Assembly: GCA_947652605.1 (NCBI GenBank)
Contig: OX393579.1
Span: forward strand, 18,621,674-18,685,673
DNA from: Elmis aenea
Lineage: Eukaryota > Arthropoda > Insecta > Coleoptera > Elmidae
Length of the DNA stretch: 64,000 bases
Direction of reading: 5' to 3'
A program made the position numbers and the translations under genes. The notes under the pieces were generated by a model. That model was not told the origin of the DNA and ran no database searches. It saw only the letters and a list, made by a program, of their open reading frames with translations. This document shows positions 23,642-35,860 of the stretch, piece by piece (position 1 is the stretch's first letter; every line of letters starts with the position of its first letter).

Positions 23642-24091
23642 AGAAAATTTCCTTCACCTAACCTACCTGTCAAATTAAATGCATGTTATGTCAAATTTTA
23701 CAAGAACTGTCAGAGTGGTGCGTAAGGGATGTGTTTTAATCTATATTAAAATAACGCTACTGGTCGCCGAAATTCGTCAAAAAATTATCAAGACCAAAAT
23801 ATTGAATTACCTCTCCAAATTTATATTTTCGACCAATCACAAACTCAGATTTTTAGAAACGACCAATAAACGCATGAAAATCTGTTAATTGCGAAAATGA
23901 TATTATCAGTGTATTGGTCGTTTCTAGGAAATCTGAGTTTGTTATTGGTCGAAAACGCAAATTTGACAGGAGGCTCAATATCTGAGAGGAGAATGTATAA
24001 TTATTACCTATGCTCCTATTGGTAGTTCCTATAAGATTTAAGATTAGTGATTGGTTGAAAACGCAAATTTGACAGGTGAAGGAAATTTTCT
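23642..24091. mobile_element. 450-bp inverted-repeat element (MITE-like)
   Basis: The outer ends AGAAAATTTCCTTCACCTAA and AATTTGACAGGTGAAGGAAA are inverted. Inner pairs include ACCAATCACAAACTCAGATT and its complement near 23930. No coding frame of note is present; the 69-codon frame is a by-product. Confidence 0.7.
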
Positions 24092-26134
24092 AAATTATTT
24101 TTTTATTCGCAGTTATGTTCTTTTGGTAATGGTGGCATGAAAACATCCTGTACCTTGTTGACGCTGAACACAACTCTCTTTACGTTCAAATTCTTTATAC
24201 CTGTGATAAATTGTAGTCGAGCAAGGCGCTTGTTAACTAAAACTTGAATCTAAACTTTTCTTGCACTCGTAGGCGCTTATAGGTACGCTTATTCAAATCA
24301 CAATATAAAATGCTCTCAAGTTAATTCAATTTTTCATTTCCTACACTTTTAATAACTATAAAAAACTTCTAACCAACTTGACTTTGACAATTAAACATCA
24401 ACTGATAGGCGAAGAAGCAAATAAATATTGTTCCTTACGGCATACCAGATTTTTTCATTCTTTATAAGTTCAGTTTGGCCCTTGTACGTTAACACTTTTC
24501 ATCACAATTAGGTCATGTTCTAAACTCTAAACGAACGTGTGGTATAGGAGCAATAAATGACCTACTATGACCACGTACTACGCCCTAATCGATATTTTAC
24601 AAAGCCAAACAATCTGAAATGATCTTGTCACGCTACCACAAGTTACAGTAGCGAAAGTTTAAAATTTAGAAAAACTAATTGAAGAGAGGTTGTTCTTGAT
24701 CCATGTACAACTCGAGTACACTTAAAAGACGAGAGACTGTCGAAAAATCAACTTCCTTAAGACAATAGATCTTGAGTTGAGGTGCCAGTGGCTATGAATA
24801 ATCCAAGTGGTTGTTATTGAGCTTGCTTCGTTTACTTCGATGCGACATTTACAATTGTAACAGAATGTCGGTAATTTTTTAAAAATTATTAAATATTTAA
24901 TTTTTTTTTGACATCAAACTGGTAGCTTAAATGTCTATTCCCATATTAAGATTAAGAAACAGGTAGTGTTTACGTCAATGTCTACAATAATGCTAAAGTA
25001 AGCCGTCTATGGTTGTCAAAATTGTTACCATAGAACTTTCCACATTTAACATTTACCGAGTGACAACGAAATTGTCCCTGTTAAAGTTATTTTTAAAAAC
25101 TATAGGTAACACATAATAACTTAAATTTTACTTATGGTCTGGCTAAAAAGGCATCTCACCTTTTGATTTTCAAACAAAATCCAGTACATGATACATACTT
25201 TCCTATCAAATTCTCGTTACAATGATTTATCGCAAAAATTGTTTTTAAAATGATGTAACAATTTTGAAAATTGGAATTCTTAAGACGGGTTCTGCACTTT
25301 TTCGTTTTCAACTAATTCGAAGTATAAGAGGTAACATGTTTTATATATACTGTACTATGATTGCATATTTATTTAACCACCTTACCGAAAAATCTTTAGC
25401 AAAATAATTACCACAATTAAACTTATTAAATAATGGTGTCACAAAAACTATGCATATGAAGCAATTTGCCTAAAAGTAATGTTACTACCTGCAATGATTT
25501 ACGTCACCAGCAATAAATAGGCACTCTACCACAGCTGTGACTCTACTACGAAAGCCCAACAGCATTAAAACCAAACTGTTGGTTATTATTTTTATACCAT
25601 AAAACAAACCCAGTCTGTTTGCATTTCATTCGCATTTCATAATCCCAAAGAAATGGCACCTAGACAAATGATTTCAAATTATACAACATATATGGTGATT
25701 TGAGTTAAAAAATAACATTGCGGTATGAAATAAAGGCGATATTATTTAAAGTTTTACTGTGGCACAATTTTCTCATTACCAAATAAGTAAATATTTAAAA
25801 ATTACAAAATAGCTGTAAAACCGGGGTGTTATGTTATATTCGTAAATAAATTGGAGTCAAATATGTTTTATACACTTTATATGGAAAATTAAAGTTGATT
25901 TAAATATTATTAAACTACGCTGATAATTTGCAATATTGCATTTTATTTTTCAAAAATATTATACGTGTCTTGTAACATCTTGTAGCCAGTCAAAGTCTTA
26001 TAGGTTTTGAATAGTTAGTGTTAACAGGTTAATTATGAAACCACAAGTTTCCAAGAACTTTGTAATGAATTTGTTTAGATTAAATCTATATCAAACGCTA
26101 GGATTTTAAAAGTTATATCTCTATCATGAATACC
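24092..26134. other. 2-kb AT-rich stretch with no recognised gene
   Basis: No conserved domain, paired repeat or exon was found. It may be intron sequence. Confidence 0.4.
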
Positions 26135-26518
26135 GAGTACGGCAGTGTTTCTCAATCTTTCTACATTTGCGCCCCCCGTTTATTTATCAAATTTTATTGC
26201 GCCCCTCTTTTCCATCTCAATGTTGGTTGCCATACAAAACCCACTTGTTTTTATTTCTGAACCGTCTTTGTACTGAGTGTATTATTTTATAAACATATAT
26301 ATATAGTACCTTTTTCTGCTAATGCATCTTAAGACTTTCAATACGATTTTTTTTCAATATTTTAATATAAATTCAATCTACATTTTGTTCTGTGACGCTA
26401 AAGAATATTTTTTAAAAAAAGTAAATTTTTTAAAACTATTAAATAATTTTTTAACTATAATATATAAAATAGAACATATACATCTCAACAGTATTTGTGT
26501 ATAACAGTACGTCCCAAC

Positions 26519-27207
26519 TAGGGGATCCATTACCGGTAAACGGTTAACCGGTTTTACCGGCCAATATGATTACCAAAATTACCAGTAAATTTTGACAACA
26601 AATACCGGTAAATTCGGTAATTTACAACCACCTTCTCACAGTAAAACCCATAAGTGTGGAGGCAGAAAAAGATTTTTCTTTTGCAGGGACAATATTTACG
26701 AAAATTCGAACAAGCCTGTGAGATGAGACATTAGATACAGTTTGTCTACTGCGTGCATATTTTAATTCTCAGAAGGAACTGGATCTAAATATAAAAAAAT
26801 GCTTTGCCAAGTCTAGTTTGTTAGATTAAATTGATTATTGCTTTGTTAATGTATTAAACTTATTTCGTATTTGTTATTTTTAATTATCTCTTTGAAAAAA
26901 TTTATTACATCTTAATGTTACTGTTATTATTATCTCTTTGAATAAATTTTGCTTTGTTTATTAAGAAATAATGTATATGTTTATTGTTTTTCTGTTAATG
27001 TATTAGACTTTTATTAAAACTGAATAGATTATTGTGACTTACCCCTTTGCACTTACTATAAAAATATTGCTTGCTAATAAGTAGATAGTACTATCACACG
27101 AAATTTTTAATTAAGAAAAATTACCGGTTATTTACCACTTAACCGGTTTTTAATTAAAATATTTACCGTTTACCGGTAAAAAAAAATCGGTTATTTTGGA
27201 TGCCCTA
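26519..27207. mobile_element. Nested hAT-like element with TACCGGT repeats
   Basis: The ends are TAGGGGATCCA and TGGATGCCCTA, inverted with one mismatch. Both sides carry clustered ACCGGTAAA and AACCGG motifs. No clear 8-bp duplication is visible (GTCCCAAC versus GAACAGGA). It retains the last part of a hAT transposase, so it is an internal-deletion derivative. Confidence 0.75.
26635..26829 (+). pseudogene. hAT transposase C-terminal dimerisation domain (relic)
   Basis: One frame reads PISVEAEKDFSFAGTIFTKI, then RTSL, a TGA stop at 26719-26721, and DETLDTVCLLRAYFNSQKEL, ending at a stop at 26827-26829. This is the hAT dimerisation domain pattern: S-V-x-(S/A)-E-x-x-F-S-x-A-G, then R-x-x-L-x-D-E and the L-x-x-L-R-A-Y-F helix. 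The stop replaces the residue before D-E-T, so the copy is dead. The upstream RNase H-like catalytic core is absent. It lies in the plus orientation inside 26519-27207. Confidence 0.85.
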
Positions 27208-27625
27208 GAACAGGATTTACCATGTGTGCACTCCTCAGCGCCTACGGCCAAACATCTTGAATGAATAATCCATCTTGCCACGACTTGCTTTGTTGATGTC
27301 CATAAAATAGCAAAATACCACATCCAATTAATTTTTTAGGGGGAAGAAATTGTTTAATGTATATTAAAACGTCTTTAGGACTATATGTCTCTACAGTATT
27401 CAAACCGTTAATACATTGAAATTCGGAACACCAGTTATTAGGCTCACTAAGAACCTATGGTATTAGTGATTGCTATCATTTTTAGTATGGATTAAATTTA
27501 TTGTGTTTTGTTTGTGTGAATAAATAGTTTTGCTTTAGATTTACAATTTTTTTGCGCTTCCCTTTAGATATTTTGCGCCACTCCCTCCGGGGAAGCGCGT
27601 CAGGTTAAAAATCACTGGAGTACGG

Positions 27626-29330
27626 CGTTCATTAAAGTAATTTAGCTGGGTGCACAGAAGGTGGGTACAAAAAATGTTCGTTCATAGTATTCAGTAGGCT
27701 TTCAGAGAATGCACATTCTCATACAATAGCTTCATTCAATTCTTTTTGAATAAAAGAAGCTAAAAGTATCCAACGTATTCACCTGACTTGGCAATGTACG
27801 ACTTTTGGTTGTTTGGATTTAAAAGAAATTTATAGGGTAAAAGGTTTTGTCTAAGGATAAGATTAATGATCCCTTTTACGATTGTTTTGTAAGTTGGCAG
27901 TATTTAAGTGATAAAATAAAAATGGTGCAGTGTATTATTGCTGAAGGAAATTACAAATAAAATCTTAGGAAATGTTAACCGAATTCTTTATTCTTAACCA
28001 ACTCAGCTTGGCCTTCGTATTAATACTTGATGCTAAACAAAAGAGCATTATATTATACACTCTGATTTGCTTTAAAAATAACAGTTTGACAAATGACAAG
28101 AAATAAATAAAACAAGAAGTAGAGGGGAAATATGGCAAAACCATTTTTTGCCTTGAATGTTGACGCCATTTCTAAATGAAAAACTACTAATCCCTAAATG
28201 GAAATTAAGTCTGTTTAAAGATATAGAAGAAAAATCAATCGCAGCTCATTAAATCATTTCCTGTATTACCACGGAACTAATGAACGGTATCAAGATCCTG
28301 CGATTCACATTATTAGCACCAAGAAGCGATAACACTTGAATAGCGATTTCCTGTCGTAACGGAAATGCATTTGCAGATATCTGTAATCAAGACACACAAC
28401 AAGCATAACAATCCCACACTATAATCCAGTATTATTAAATTCCATTTCTTTTATTAATTCGAAACGGGACTTGGTACTGCGAAAATGCACGATAGTTTCG
28501 TTAAGAACATTCGGTTTGGTTAACTTGGAAATAAGATTTTTCAGACGACTGCAAGTTTAAAAATAGTTCTTTATAACTCCAGAGAATTAACTCATCTATT
28601 TCACAACCTGCAGATTCACACAAAACCACAAAAATTGCATGACTGAGATTGGAAAATACATCTCCGATTTGACTTTTAAATAAGTTAGTGTCATACGTCA
28701 ACAAGTCAATATTTGAATGTAATAATGGCATGCATTATTCAAAACAGCTTAAAATTGAAAATGGGTAACTTTTTGTTTTAAAAGAGGTAGAAGCCAGTCA
28801 CAGCGTTATTGCGTTTTAGCAAACAATTTTAATAATAAATGAGCTGTAGCTGCATCACCAGCCGCATACATTAAAAACAATGCTCCGCTTAATTTACCCA
28901 GAAATAGTTTTCATTTTAATAAAGTTTGTGCGCTTTTTGTAATAACATTCGGTTTGATCAGGGATGCCGAGAGCCGAGAAAACTCCAAGGCAATATAGTA
29001 CGATGACATTCATTAAATATAGATCTGACTAAAGTGACTAGAATATTTAATAGAAAATAATAAAAACTCTGTAATACGTTTCATAAAGTGCATTTTATAA
29101 AGAGCTGCAACCAAAAGTAGTAACTTTAATATAAATAACTCAATTTATTCTGTATGAAAGTTATTTTGTTTTGTCGCGTTAAGATTATTTCTTTTTATTT
29201 GGTAATGGGTCTTTAAATATTAAATTTTGCAAATAAAATTGTGATAAGTATTTGTAACGTATTTTTCTGGCTTAGGTGTATAAACTCAAGCATATTCAAG
29301 ATAAAAAAAACTCAAGTTGCGTTAAACCTT
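27626..29330. other. AT-rich stretch with no recognised gene
   Basis: The best open frame (28501-28731, minus) encodes a 76-residue peptide containing LFKSQIGDVFSN. It has no family match that I can name. A short similar frame exists at 43191-43457 (LFKSQTGQFFSK). No splice-bounded exon is evident. Confidence 0.35.
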
Positions 29331-29339
29331 TAAAAACGT

Positions 29340-29590
29340 AGGAGAATGATATTTGGTAGATGTTTTGTACTTCTTGAAGGGTTTCTTACAGTTATATTTT
29401 TAATCATCTCCCACCTTCACAGGGGGCTGAAAAGTGCGACCCTTGTTGTTGTTTTTTATCAGAACTTTATGAAGGCTTAAAATCTTACAATTTAAAAAAA
29501 TTTCATTGAAAGCTTGATTTATTTAGAAAGTTTTTTTATTCTTTAACTTTTCCTGCAAAACCTACTTATAGTTTTTAAGTATTAAATTAA
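29340..29590 (+). repeat. Single-arm relic of foldback family seen at 35861-36714
   Basis: It shares GGGGCTGAAAAGTGCGACC, TTTTTTATCAGAACTTT and TTTTATTCTTTAACTTTTCC with the arms of the 35861-36714 element. Only one arm is present. Confidence 0.6.
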
Positions 29591-29999
29591 ATTAGCGAAC
29601 ATGAACCACTACGATTAAGAGGATCTTTTAATAAATCTTTGCAATAATCTGAAGTTTTTGAAGCAGACTCTTAATAAAAATACAAGTATCGATGGATTTG
29701 CTAGAAGATGCTCGATTTAAATGACCGCTTGTACCTTGGTTCCATTAAAAAAAAATTGACTTTTTGTCAAAAACCCGATTCCACAACATGCAAAGCCGGT
29801 TAAAGTAACATAAATGTCAAGTAAAATTTACGAAAACGTTTTTTGGACAATTGTTGACAATAAAAATCAATTTATGCAGGTCTCAGAACACTTAATAAAA
29901 AAATAAATTTTGGTTCAAAAATTATTTGAGGTTATAAAAATTAACCAAAATAGAGCAGTTGTATTCTAAAATCGCGTCCTCTTTCCAAAAATGTAAAAA

Positions 30000-30425
30000 T
30001 ATACAGTGTGTTCCATTTATAATAACATGGTTGGGGTAATATATATGAAAAATTCTTGAGAAAAATGGGAAAAACTAAAATTTATTATTCATTTTTCGAA
30101 AACAAAACACGATCTCTCTGTAGTAATTGACATTTTATAACTTGTCTAATTGTTTTATTATTTTTCGATGATAAATCATTGTTTTGTGAGCATTAAAATG
30201 AAACTCCTTAAGTACACACTAACGAACGGAAGCAAATTGACAGACGGTCAATTTTTAAATTAATAACCACAAAATAATGATTTTTTATCGAAAAATAATA
30301 AAACACAATTAAACAAGTTATACTGACTTTCTCAAGAATTTTCGCATGTATGCTTTTTTTTTAATGCACTTTCGCATTAAGAATTTAATTCTTTATTAAA
30401 AGTAATTTAAAATAAAGTACACCAT
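30000..30425. mobile_element. Degenerate foldback with ATACAGTGTGTTCC end
   Basis: The left end ATACAGTGTGTTCCATTT is followed by an arm with GAAAAATTCTTGAGAAA, matched in inverted form by TTTCTCAAGAATTTTCGCAT near 30335. The centre pairs TTTTATTATTTTTCGAT with its complement near 30285. The right terminus is eroded. Confidence 0.6.
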
Positions 30426-31264
30426 GTAATTTCAAAAAAAGTTGACTATCGTCATTCTGACATTTCATTTAAGAAAAAACGTTTGAACGTCATTCGATAG
30501 AGAATTTTCCACGATTTACAAAAATGTAAGTTTTATAGGGGTTTCCTCTTAAAATAACAACGTTATAGGGTTGCGTCTCTCAGACTGAATCAACCTGTAT
30601 AAATAATCGCTGTTATATCAAATGATATCAACATGTTCCCTTTATAAATTTTAAGTCAGAAAAAAAACTCAAAGACCAGCAAAAGCTAATAAAGTTACAA
30701 CGAGCATTAAAGAAATAACTTCTCTCGATACTGCCGGGACTTGACGCAACAAAATATTTATTCGCCAACCACATCCGTCAGGTTAAGGTATCTAAATCGA
30801 ACGAAAATCGATTTACAAAGCAAATACGATTATCCATACAGGAAAATGTTTGAAAATATTTTATGTTATACAGGGTGGTGCTTTTTTCGATGCTCACCAT
30901 TGCTATCTTGGAAACGGTAAGAGATACAAGGTCAGTTAAATTAGAGAAAATTTGCACATTTTTATGGCCATTAAGAATCTGAAAAGAAATCTTGCATATT
31001 TTGATTCGTTTTGGATTTATTACAAAAAAACTGAAAAATGTGATTTAGAAAAATATTATTATCTTCCCTACCATTGACGCTATTACATTTAAACTTGGTA
31101 ACTGTATGTTTTTGACCGTCCTGGGTTTGATGACGTCAACAGAAATTTTCTAAGCCTTCTAGATTTCAAGTTGCGATAGTCAACAAAAATTAGCTTTTCA
31201 GATTGGTAACCAACATACCATTTTTCTTTCAAAAAACTTGTTGATATTTGAAAATTTGTATAAA

Positions 31265-31794
31265 TCTATATATATAAAAGAGCTTGTTTGTGTGTTTGTT
31301 TGTTTGTTTGTTTGTTCGCTATAGAATCCTAGGTCCGTTGACCGATCGGGACCAAATTTTGCACAGTTACTATTTAGGACCTTGCAGATCTAACGCTAAA
31401 CTTTAAGTACAAGCACATATTACCAATTAAAAAAAAAAAAAATTACTTGGACGGGATTCGATCTTACGTCGGAAAATACCTGGTCAAAACACGATACGGC
31501 GCGGTGTATTTCTCAAGTAAAGATTGTTTTGTACACAATTAGTAATAAATGTACATGAAGTATTATTTTTATTAGTACATTTTTAATTGAAACAAGACGA
31601 AAGAAAATAAATTTGAGTTATTATTCAATTTTTAAGCAATAAATAGTTATTTTTTAAGGAATTATAAGAAAATGGAAAGATGATTGATCAGAGTATGTCA
31701 TTTGTGTATGATTTGGAATTATTGGGCTTATTCAAGTTAAAAAAGTAATTAAAATTGTAGTCGCCCGTGCAACGCCGGGTAAATCATCTTGTAA
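31265..31794 (+). mobile_element. 530-bp insertion, Helitron-like or similar
   Basis: It begins TCTATATATATAAAAGAGC, followed by (TTTG)n and GTTCGCTATAGAATCC. It ends with a GC-rich hairpin, GCCCGTGCAACGCCGGGT, 12 bp before the end. A 5' TC-AT-rich start with a 3' terminal hairpin is usual for Helitron-type non-autonomous elements, but a CTRR end is not seen. AATCTATA occurs on both flanks (31263-31270 and 31793-31800). The other arm of element D gives an approximate empty site that confirms the insertion limits. Confidence 0.6.
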
Positions 31795-31920
31795 TCTATA
31801 AAATCGCGAATGTTCTGAAAAACAATTGAAATTATAATATAAATAAAAGTGACACAACATTTTATAGGTCTAATAAAATAACGAAAGGAAATTTAAAACA
31901 CCAGATAAATAATTATTTAA

Positions 31921-32290
31921 ATTGTTTAAAGTGCGCGCCGTTATGCATGATGTAGTGGTTAGTCCTCAAATTCATTTCGTCCACTGCCTTTAGGATAGTT
32001 TGTCTCGAAATAGAGTAGAAAGTATTTTTGATTTTACGGCGAAAAGAATATTTTCCGTTGGGGTTGCATAAACAACATCAATGTAAAAGTAATCCATAGG
32101 CGTTAAACATGGCGATCGCGGAGGCCAATGAACAGGATCAAACGTACCAAGTCATGAATTTTGAAAGCGTACATCTAAATTAATATTGTTTTACAATGCG
32201 GGCGTTGTGGGGACCAACTCCTTCTTGCCGAAACTACTGATGATTTTGAATTGTTAATAATGGCAATTCACCTAACATGTCTTCTAAATA
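31921..32290 (-). pseudogene. Mariner-type DDE/D transposase, C-terminal half (relic)
   Basis: Three frames together give, in order: FRQEGVGPHNARIVKQY, corresponding to the QQDGAPxH motif around the second catalytic Asp (here Glu); then VHWPPRSPCLTPMDYF, the PPRSPDLTPxDxF motif in which the third catalytic Asp is replaced by Cys; then FAVKSKILSTLFRDKLS and a stop; then YIMHNGAHFKQF, the conserved NGAHF tail. Several stops and frameshifts interrupt it. The family assignment rests on these motifs in their usual order. It lies in the loop of element D, so it is probably that element's own transposase. Confidence 0.8.
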
Positions 32291-32855
32291 TGTTTCCAAC
32301 AATCTTAATTTCGTTATCATTAGGCCAATAAAATGTTCTGTAGCTTTTATTTATATCATAGTTTTAATTGTTTTTCAGAACATTCTCGATTTTATGAATT
32401 ATTTACACAAATTTTAAAATTTCAACAAGTTTTTTGAAAGAAAAAAGGTATGTTGGTTACCAATCTGAAAAGCTAATTTTTTTGTCTGTCTGATGGTGTA
32501 AAAATCCAATATGGCGGCCATAAGAAATAAAAAAGTTGACTATCACAACTTGAAATCTAGAAGGCTTCGAAAATTTCTATTGAGGTCATCAAACCCAGGA
32601 CAGTCAAAAACATAAAGTTACCAAGTTTAAACGAAATAGCGTCAATGGTAGGGAAGATAATAATATTTTTCTAAAATCACATTTTTCAGTTTTTTTTTGT
32701 AATAAATCAAAAACGAATCAAAATATCGAGGATTTCTTTTCAGATTCTTAATCGCCATAAAAATGTGCAACTTTTCTCCAATTTAACCGACCTTGTATCT
32801 CTTACCGTTTCCAAGATAACAATGGTGAGCATCGAAAAAAGCACCACCCTGTATA

Positions 32856-33389
32856 AAGCACACAAATAAAATTATAAAAAACCTGCTACAACGTCAAAAC
32901 AAGCATATTTATTGGAAAATATCTTATTTTCACAAGTCGGTTTTGAGGTAGAGGTATTTTGAGGTTTCTGTGGGCGACCTCTGCCGGAGGTCTTTTGAGC
33001 CACAGATGAAAGGTCTATTGTCAAGATAAGTGTACTAAATTATGTTCTCGAAGCTAAATATACTGAGATAATTTATTTATAAGGCTGAATGCAGCAACTT
33101 CAGCTGCGCCTGCAGTCAGCTGGCTTTAAATTGAATAAGGCTAATACATCAACTTTCTACACAAAGCACTCAATATTCCACACGCCGTAGTGTTCCATGC
33201 ATTCGGTTCGTCTACACACAGATTTCATTTCCAAACGTTTAACATCATTTACGTATGAAAAGTATTCACTCGAAAATTAAATTGAAATATGCAAGTAACA
33301 GTTCCTTATTCAGAAATTTGTTTAAAATATTGTGTATTATTAAAAAGTCACCATAATTGATGAAAACCCACAACAAATTATTATTTGAC
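32856..33389. other. AT-rich stretch with no recognised gene
   Basis: Nothing recognisable was found here. Confidence 0.4.
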
Positions 33390-33512
33390 AGTCAGGGTCC
33401 GTTTTACCATTCGGCGAGTCTAGGCAATTGCCTAAAAGCGCCAGATTTCCTCATAAAAAAGGGTAAAATTGATATGATATTGTTACAAAGACTTTAAGGC
33501 CTAAACCTTAAT
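33390..33512 (+). mobile_element. hAT 5' terminal relic, interrupted
   Basis: CAGGGTCCGTTTTACCATTC followed by GGCAATTGCCTAAAAGCG is typical of hAT-type 5' ends. The matching 3' end was not found. The hAT element at 33521 inserted just downstream may have broken it. Confidence 0.45.
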
Positions 33513-33520
33513 GACAATAT

Positions 33521-34811
33521 CAGGCCCGGACTGGCCATCTGGCAGTTCGGGCAAATGCCCGAAGGGCCGGTGCCCGAATGGGCCGGTTTGGGCCGGTCTA
33601 AGCTACGGGCTTAATAAGTTCGGCGCTGAAGTAAACGGAGCGCAAAAATTATGATAAAAGGTGGGTATAATACGGGCCGTATTCAATCTTAACGTTTTTC
33701 AGGGGCTCCACAATACGCAATAGCGTCGTATGTTTGATCGCGCCACTCGTGCTTCAGAAATAGTCCCGATATTATCCGAAACCTGACGCATAGCTATAGA
33801 TGGCGTGTGCATGTCTATATAGTAGTTTCATAATCTACTTATTATATAAAACACATTGTTTATTAAACAGATTCATAATAAATATATTGATGCGGGTTTA
33901 TTAAGTCTGCGTAAGTGGTTACCATATAAAGCTTTTAGTGGGCCATAGAAGTTGATGCATGGTCTCAAACTAATTTTAAGATGGAAAAATATCATTAAAA
34001 ATTCATGACACTAGATTTTAGCGATTTTAGAAATATTCGCAAGAGTAAAGTGCCCGTATTTTAGGTTTTCAAAAAAGTTTTTTTGAAACTTTTTTAAAAT
34101 TCTTAAAATACTAGCACTTTACTCTTGCAAATATTTCTAAAATCGCTAAAATCTAGTGTCATGAATTTTTATTGAATTTTTTTGAAACTCAAAATTAGTT
34201 TTAGACCATGCACCAACTTTTCGTAGGGATAAAAAAATTTGAGAAACCTACAATAAAAATCGTTTCCATTTATTGCAGACTTTTTGAATGTTAAAATTAC
34301 TTCAAAAATAAATATTGAAATTTTAACGTCAAATTTTACATTTTGGTTTTATTATTAATTCTAAATAATCTTTTCCCATGAGTTTTTTTTTGTATAGGTA
34401 AGTTGTTTTCAATAAGGGCACATTACTCTTATGAATATTTCTGAAATCGCTAAAATCTAGTGCTGTATGAATTTTTTTAAATTTTTTTTATCTTAAAATT
34501 AGTTTGAGGTAATGCACCAACTTTTATCAAGAACTAAAAATTTACAATAAAATCCATGATAAAAATTATTCCATTTGTTGCATACTTTTTGAATGACGCT
34601 GTAGAAAGAATATAACGTGAAAAATTAATAAATTAGTTGTGAAAAATAATAGTCAAGTTTCTTTTAAAAAAATCAAAAACATCAAAAGTTCTTAATTTTT
34701 TAAATTTAAATCAATTGATTTTTTAAATAAAAATTAAATTTTGACCAACCCTGGCTGTGGGCCTCTATAATCTGAATGCCCGGGCCGATTTTTGTTCCCA
34801 GTCCGTCACTG
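33521..34811. mobile_element. hAT element, TSD GACAATAT, with internal inverted repeat
   Basis: The ends are CAGGCCCGGACTGGCCAT and the complement of CAGTGACGGACTGGGAAC. The duplication GACAATAT is perfect at 33513-33520 and 34812-34819. The GGGCCGG-rich subterminal regions resemble those of the element at 47348. Inside, about 33955-34215 is an inverted repeat (ATGACACTAGATTTTAGCGA and complement), a third partial copy of which begins near 34436. No transposase frame is seen. Confidence 0.88.
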
Positions 34812-35030
34812 GACAATATGCACTTGGGGGTTGGGGGGTAGCTCGAGATTCTGTTGAGACTGTTAACTGTTGACTCTCTACTCTCTACTGTCTACTGTCT
34901 TCCTATAATTTGGGAAGCTTATATCTGTCAATAATTTACCCTAAGTCAGCTAAAACACCATAACAAGGAAACACGTAAGGTCATACTTGATGACTTCAGC
35001 TCTATTTGCTTGCTGTGACATAGTTATAAC

Positions 35031-35670
35031 ATACAGTGTGTCCAAAGTAATGGAATATGCTATATATCAGTAAATATCTACTTTAGGGAAAAACGTTTTG
35101 AATAAAAGTTGTTCGGTACTTAGTTTTCCGTCACAAGACAAAATTTAAATATTTTTTAAAAATTAAGTTTATGCTAAGAAGCCGGAGAATATCGAAAATT
35201 TAAGAGATCGTATTAGAGAAATTACACCTGAAATAGTTGGGAATGTTATGAACGGGTTTAAAAACCGAGTTTATCATTGCCAAGCTGTAAATAATTCACA
35301 ATTTGAACACTTATTGTAGGTTTCGTCAAAAAATTTTAGTTGTTATGATGTTTTTGTTAGAAATAAATACTAAACAATTTTAATAATTTTTACGTTTTTC
35401 TCAAAAAGTTGCTTAAGTAAGGATACTAAAGTTTTGCATCATTGAAAAAAGAACAAAATTCTCTATCAAATGAGTATAATATAGGGGTAACTTGTTATTT
35501 AAAAAATTTTTATTGTTTTTCATTGCGCTTTCGTTATTCGAAAAAAAAAATTTAAATTTGGTCTTATGGTGGAAAACTAAGTACCAAAACTTTTATACAA
35601 AACATTTTTTTCCTAAAGTGGATATTTACTGAGATATATAGCATATTCCATTCCTTTTGGCACAGTGTAT
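35031..35670. mobile_element. Foldback element (640 bp, ATACAGTGTG ends)
   Basis: The left arm (AATGGAATATGCTATATATC, then TAAATATCTACTTTAGG) pairs with the right arm (CCTAAAGTGGATATTTACTG, then GCATATTCCATT). The arms are about 130 bp. The loop is AT-rich with no recognised coding frame. Confidence 0.8.
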
Positions 35671-35860
35671 ATGATTACGAATACCTAAGAGCTCACTGCA
35701 TGGTGTAACATGTAACCTAATAAAAGGAGTTTACGAAATTGAATAACAACAGATTTAAATTTATATAAAATATTACTGTGACAATATAAGTATACAAATA
35801 TATTAACGTTACTTAATGTTAAAAAAATAAAACTTTTATAATGAGTAATATTTTTATAAA

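Larger units (their letters stand above)
26143..27617. mobile_element. hAT element, TSD GAGTACGG, host of a nested hAT
   Basis: The ends are CAGTGTTTCTCAATC and the complement of CAGTGATTTTTAACC. The duplication GAGTACGG is perfect at 26135-26142 and 27618-27625 and fits the nnnTAnnn target of Buster-type hAT elements. GCGCCCC motifs lie inside both ends. The middle is occupied by the second element at 26519-27207. Confidence 0.9.
30867..32855. mobile_element. Foldback element D (1.99 kb) carrying a transposase relic
   Basis: The ends TATACAGGGTGGTGCTTTTT and complement frame arms of about 400 bp, well conserved in both (for example GATGCTCACCATTG and complement). The loop contains two things: a later insertion at 31265-31794 and a broken mariner-type transposase on the minus strand (31921-32290). 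This is the best link here between the foldback group and a transposase type. A TGACGTCA lies at 31131 in the left arm. Confidence 0.85.
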
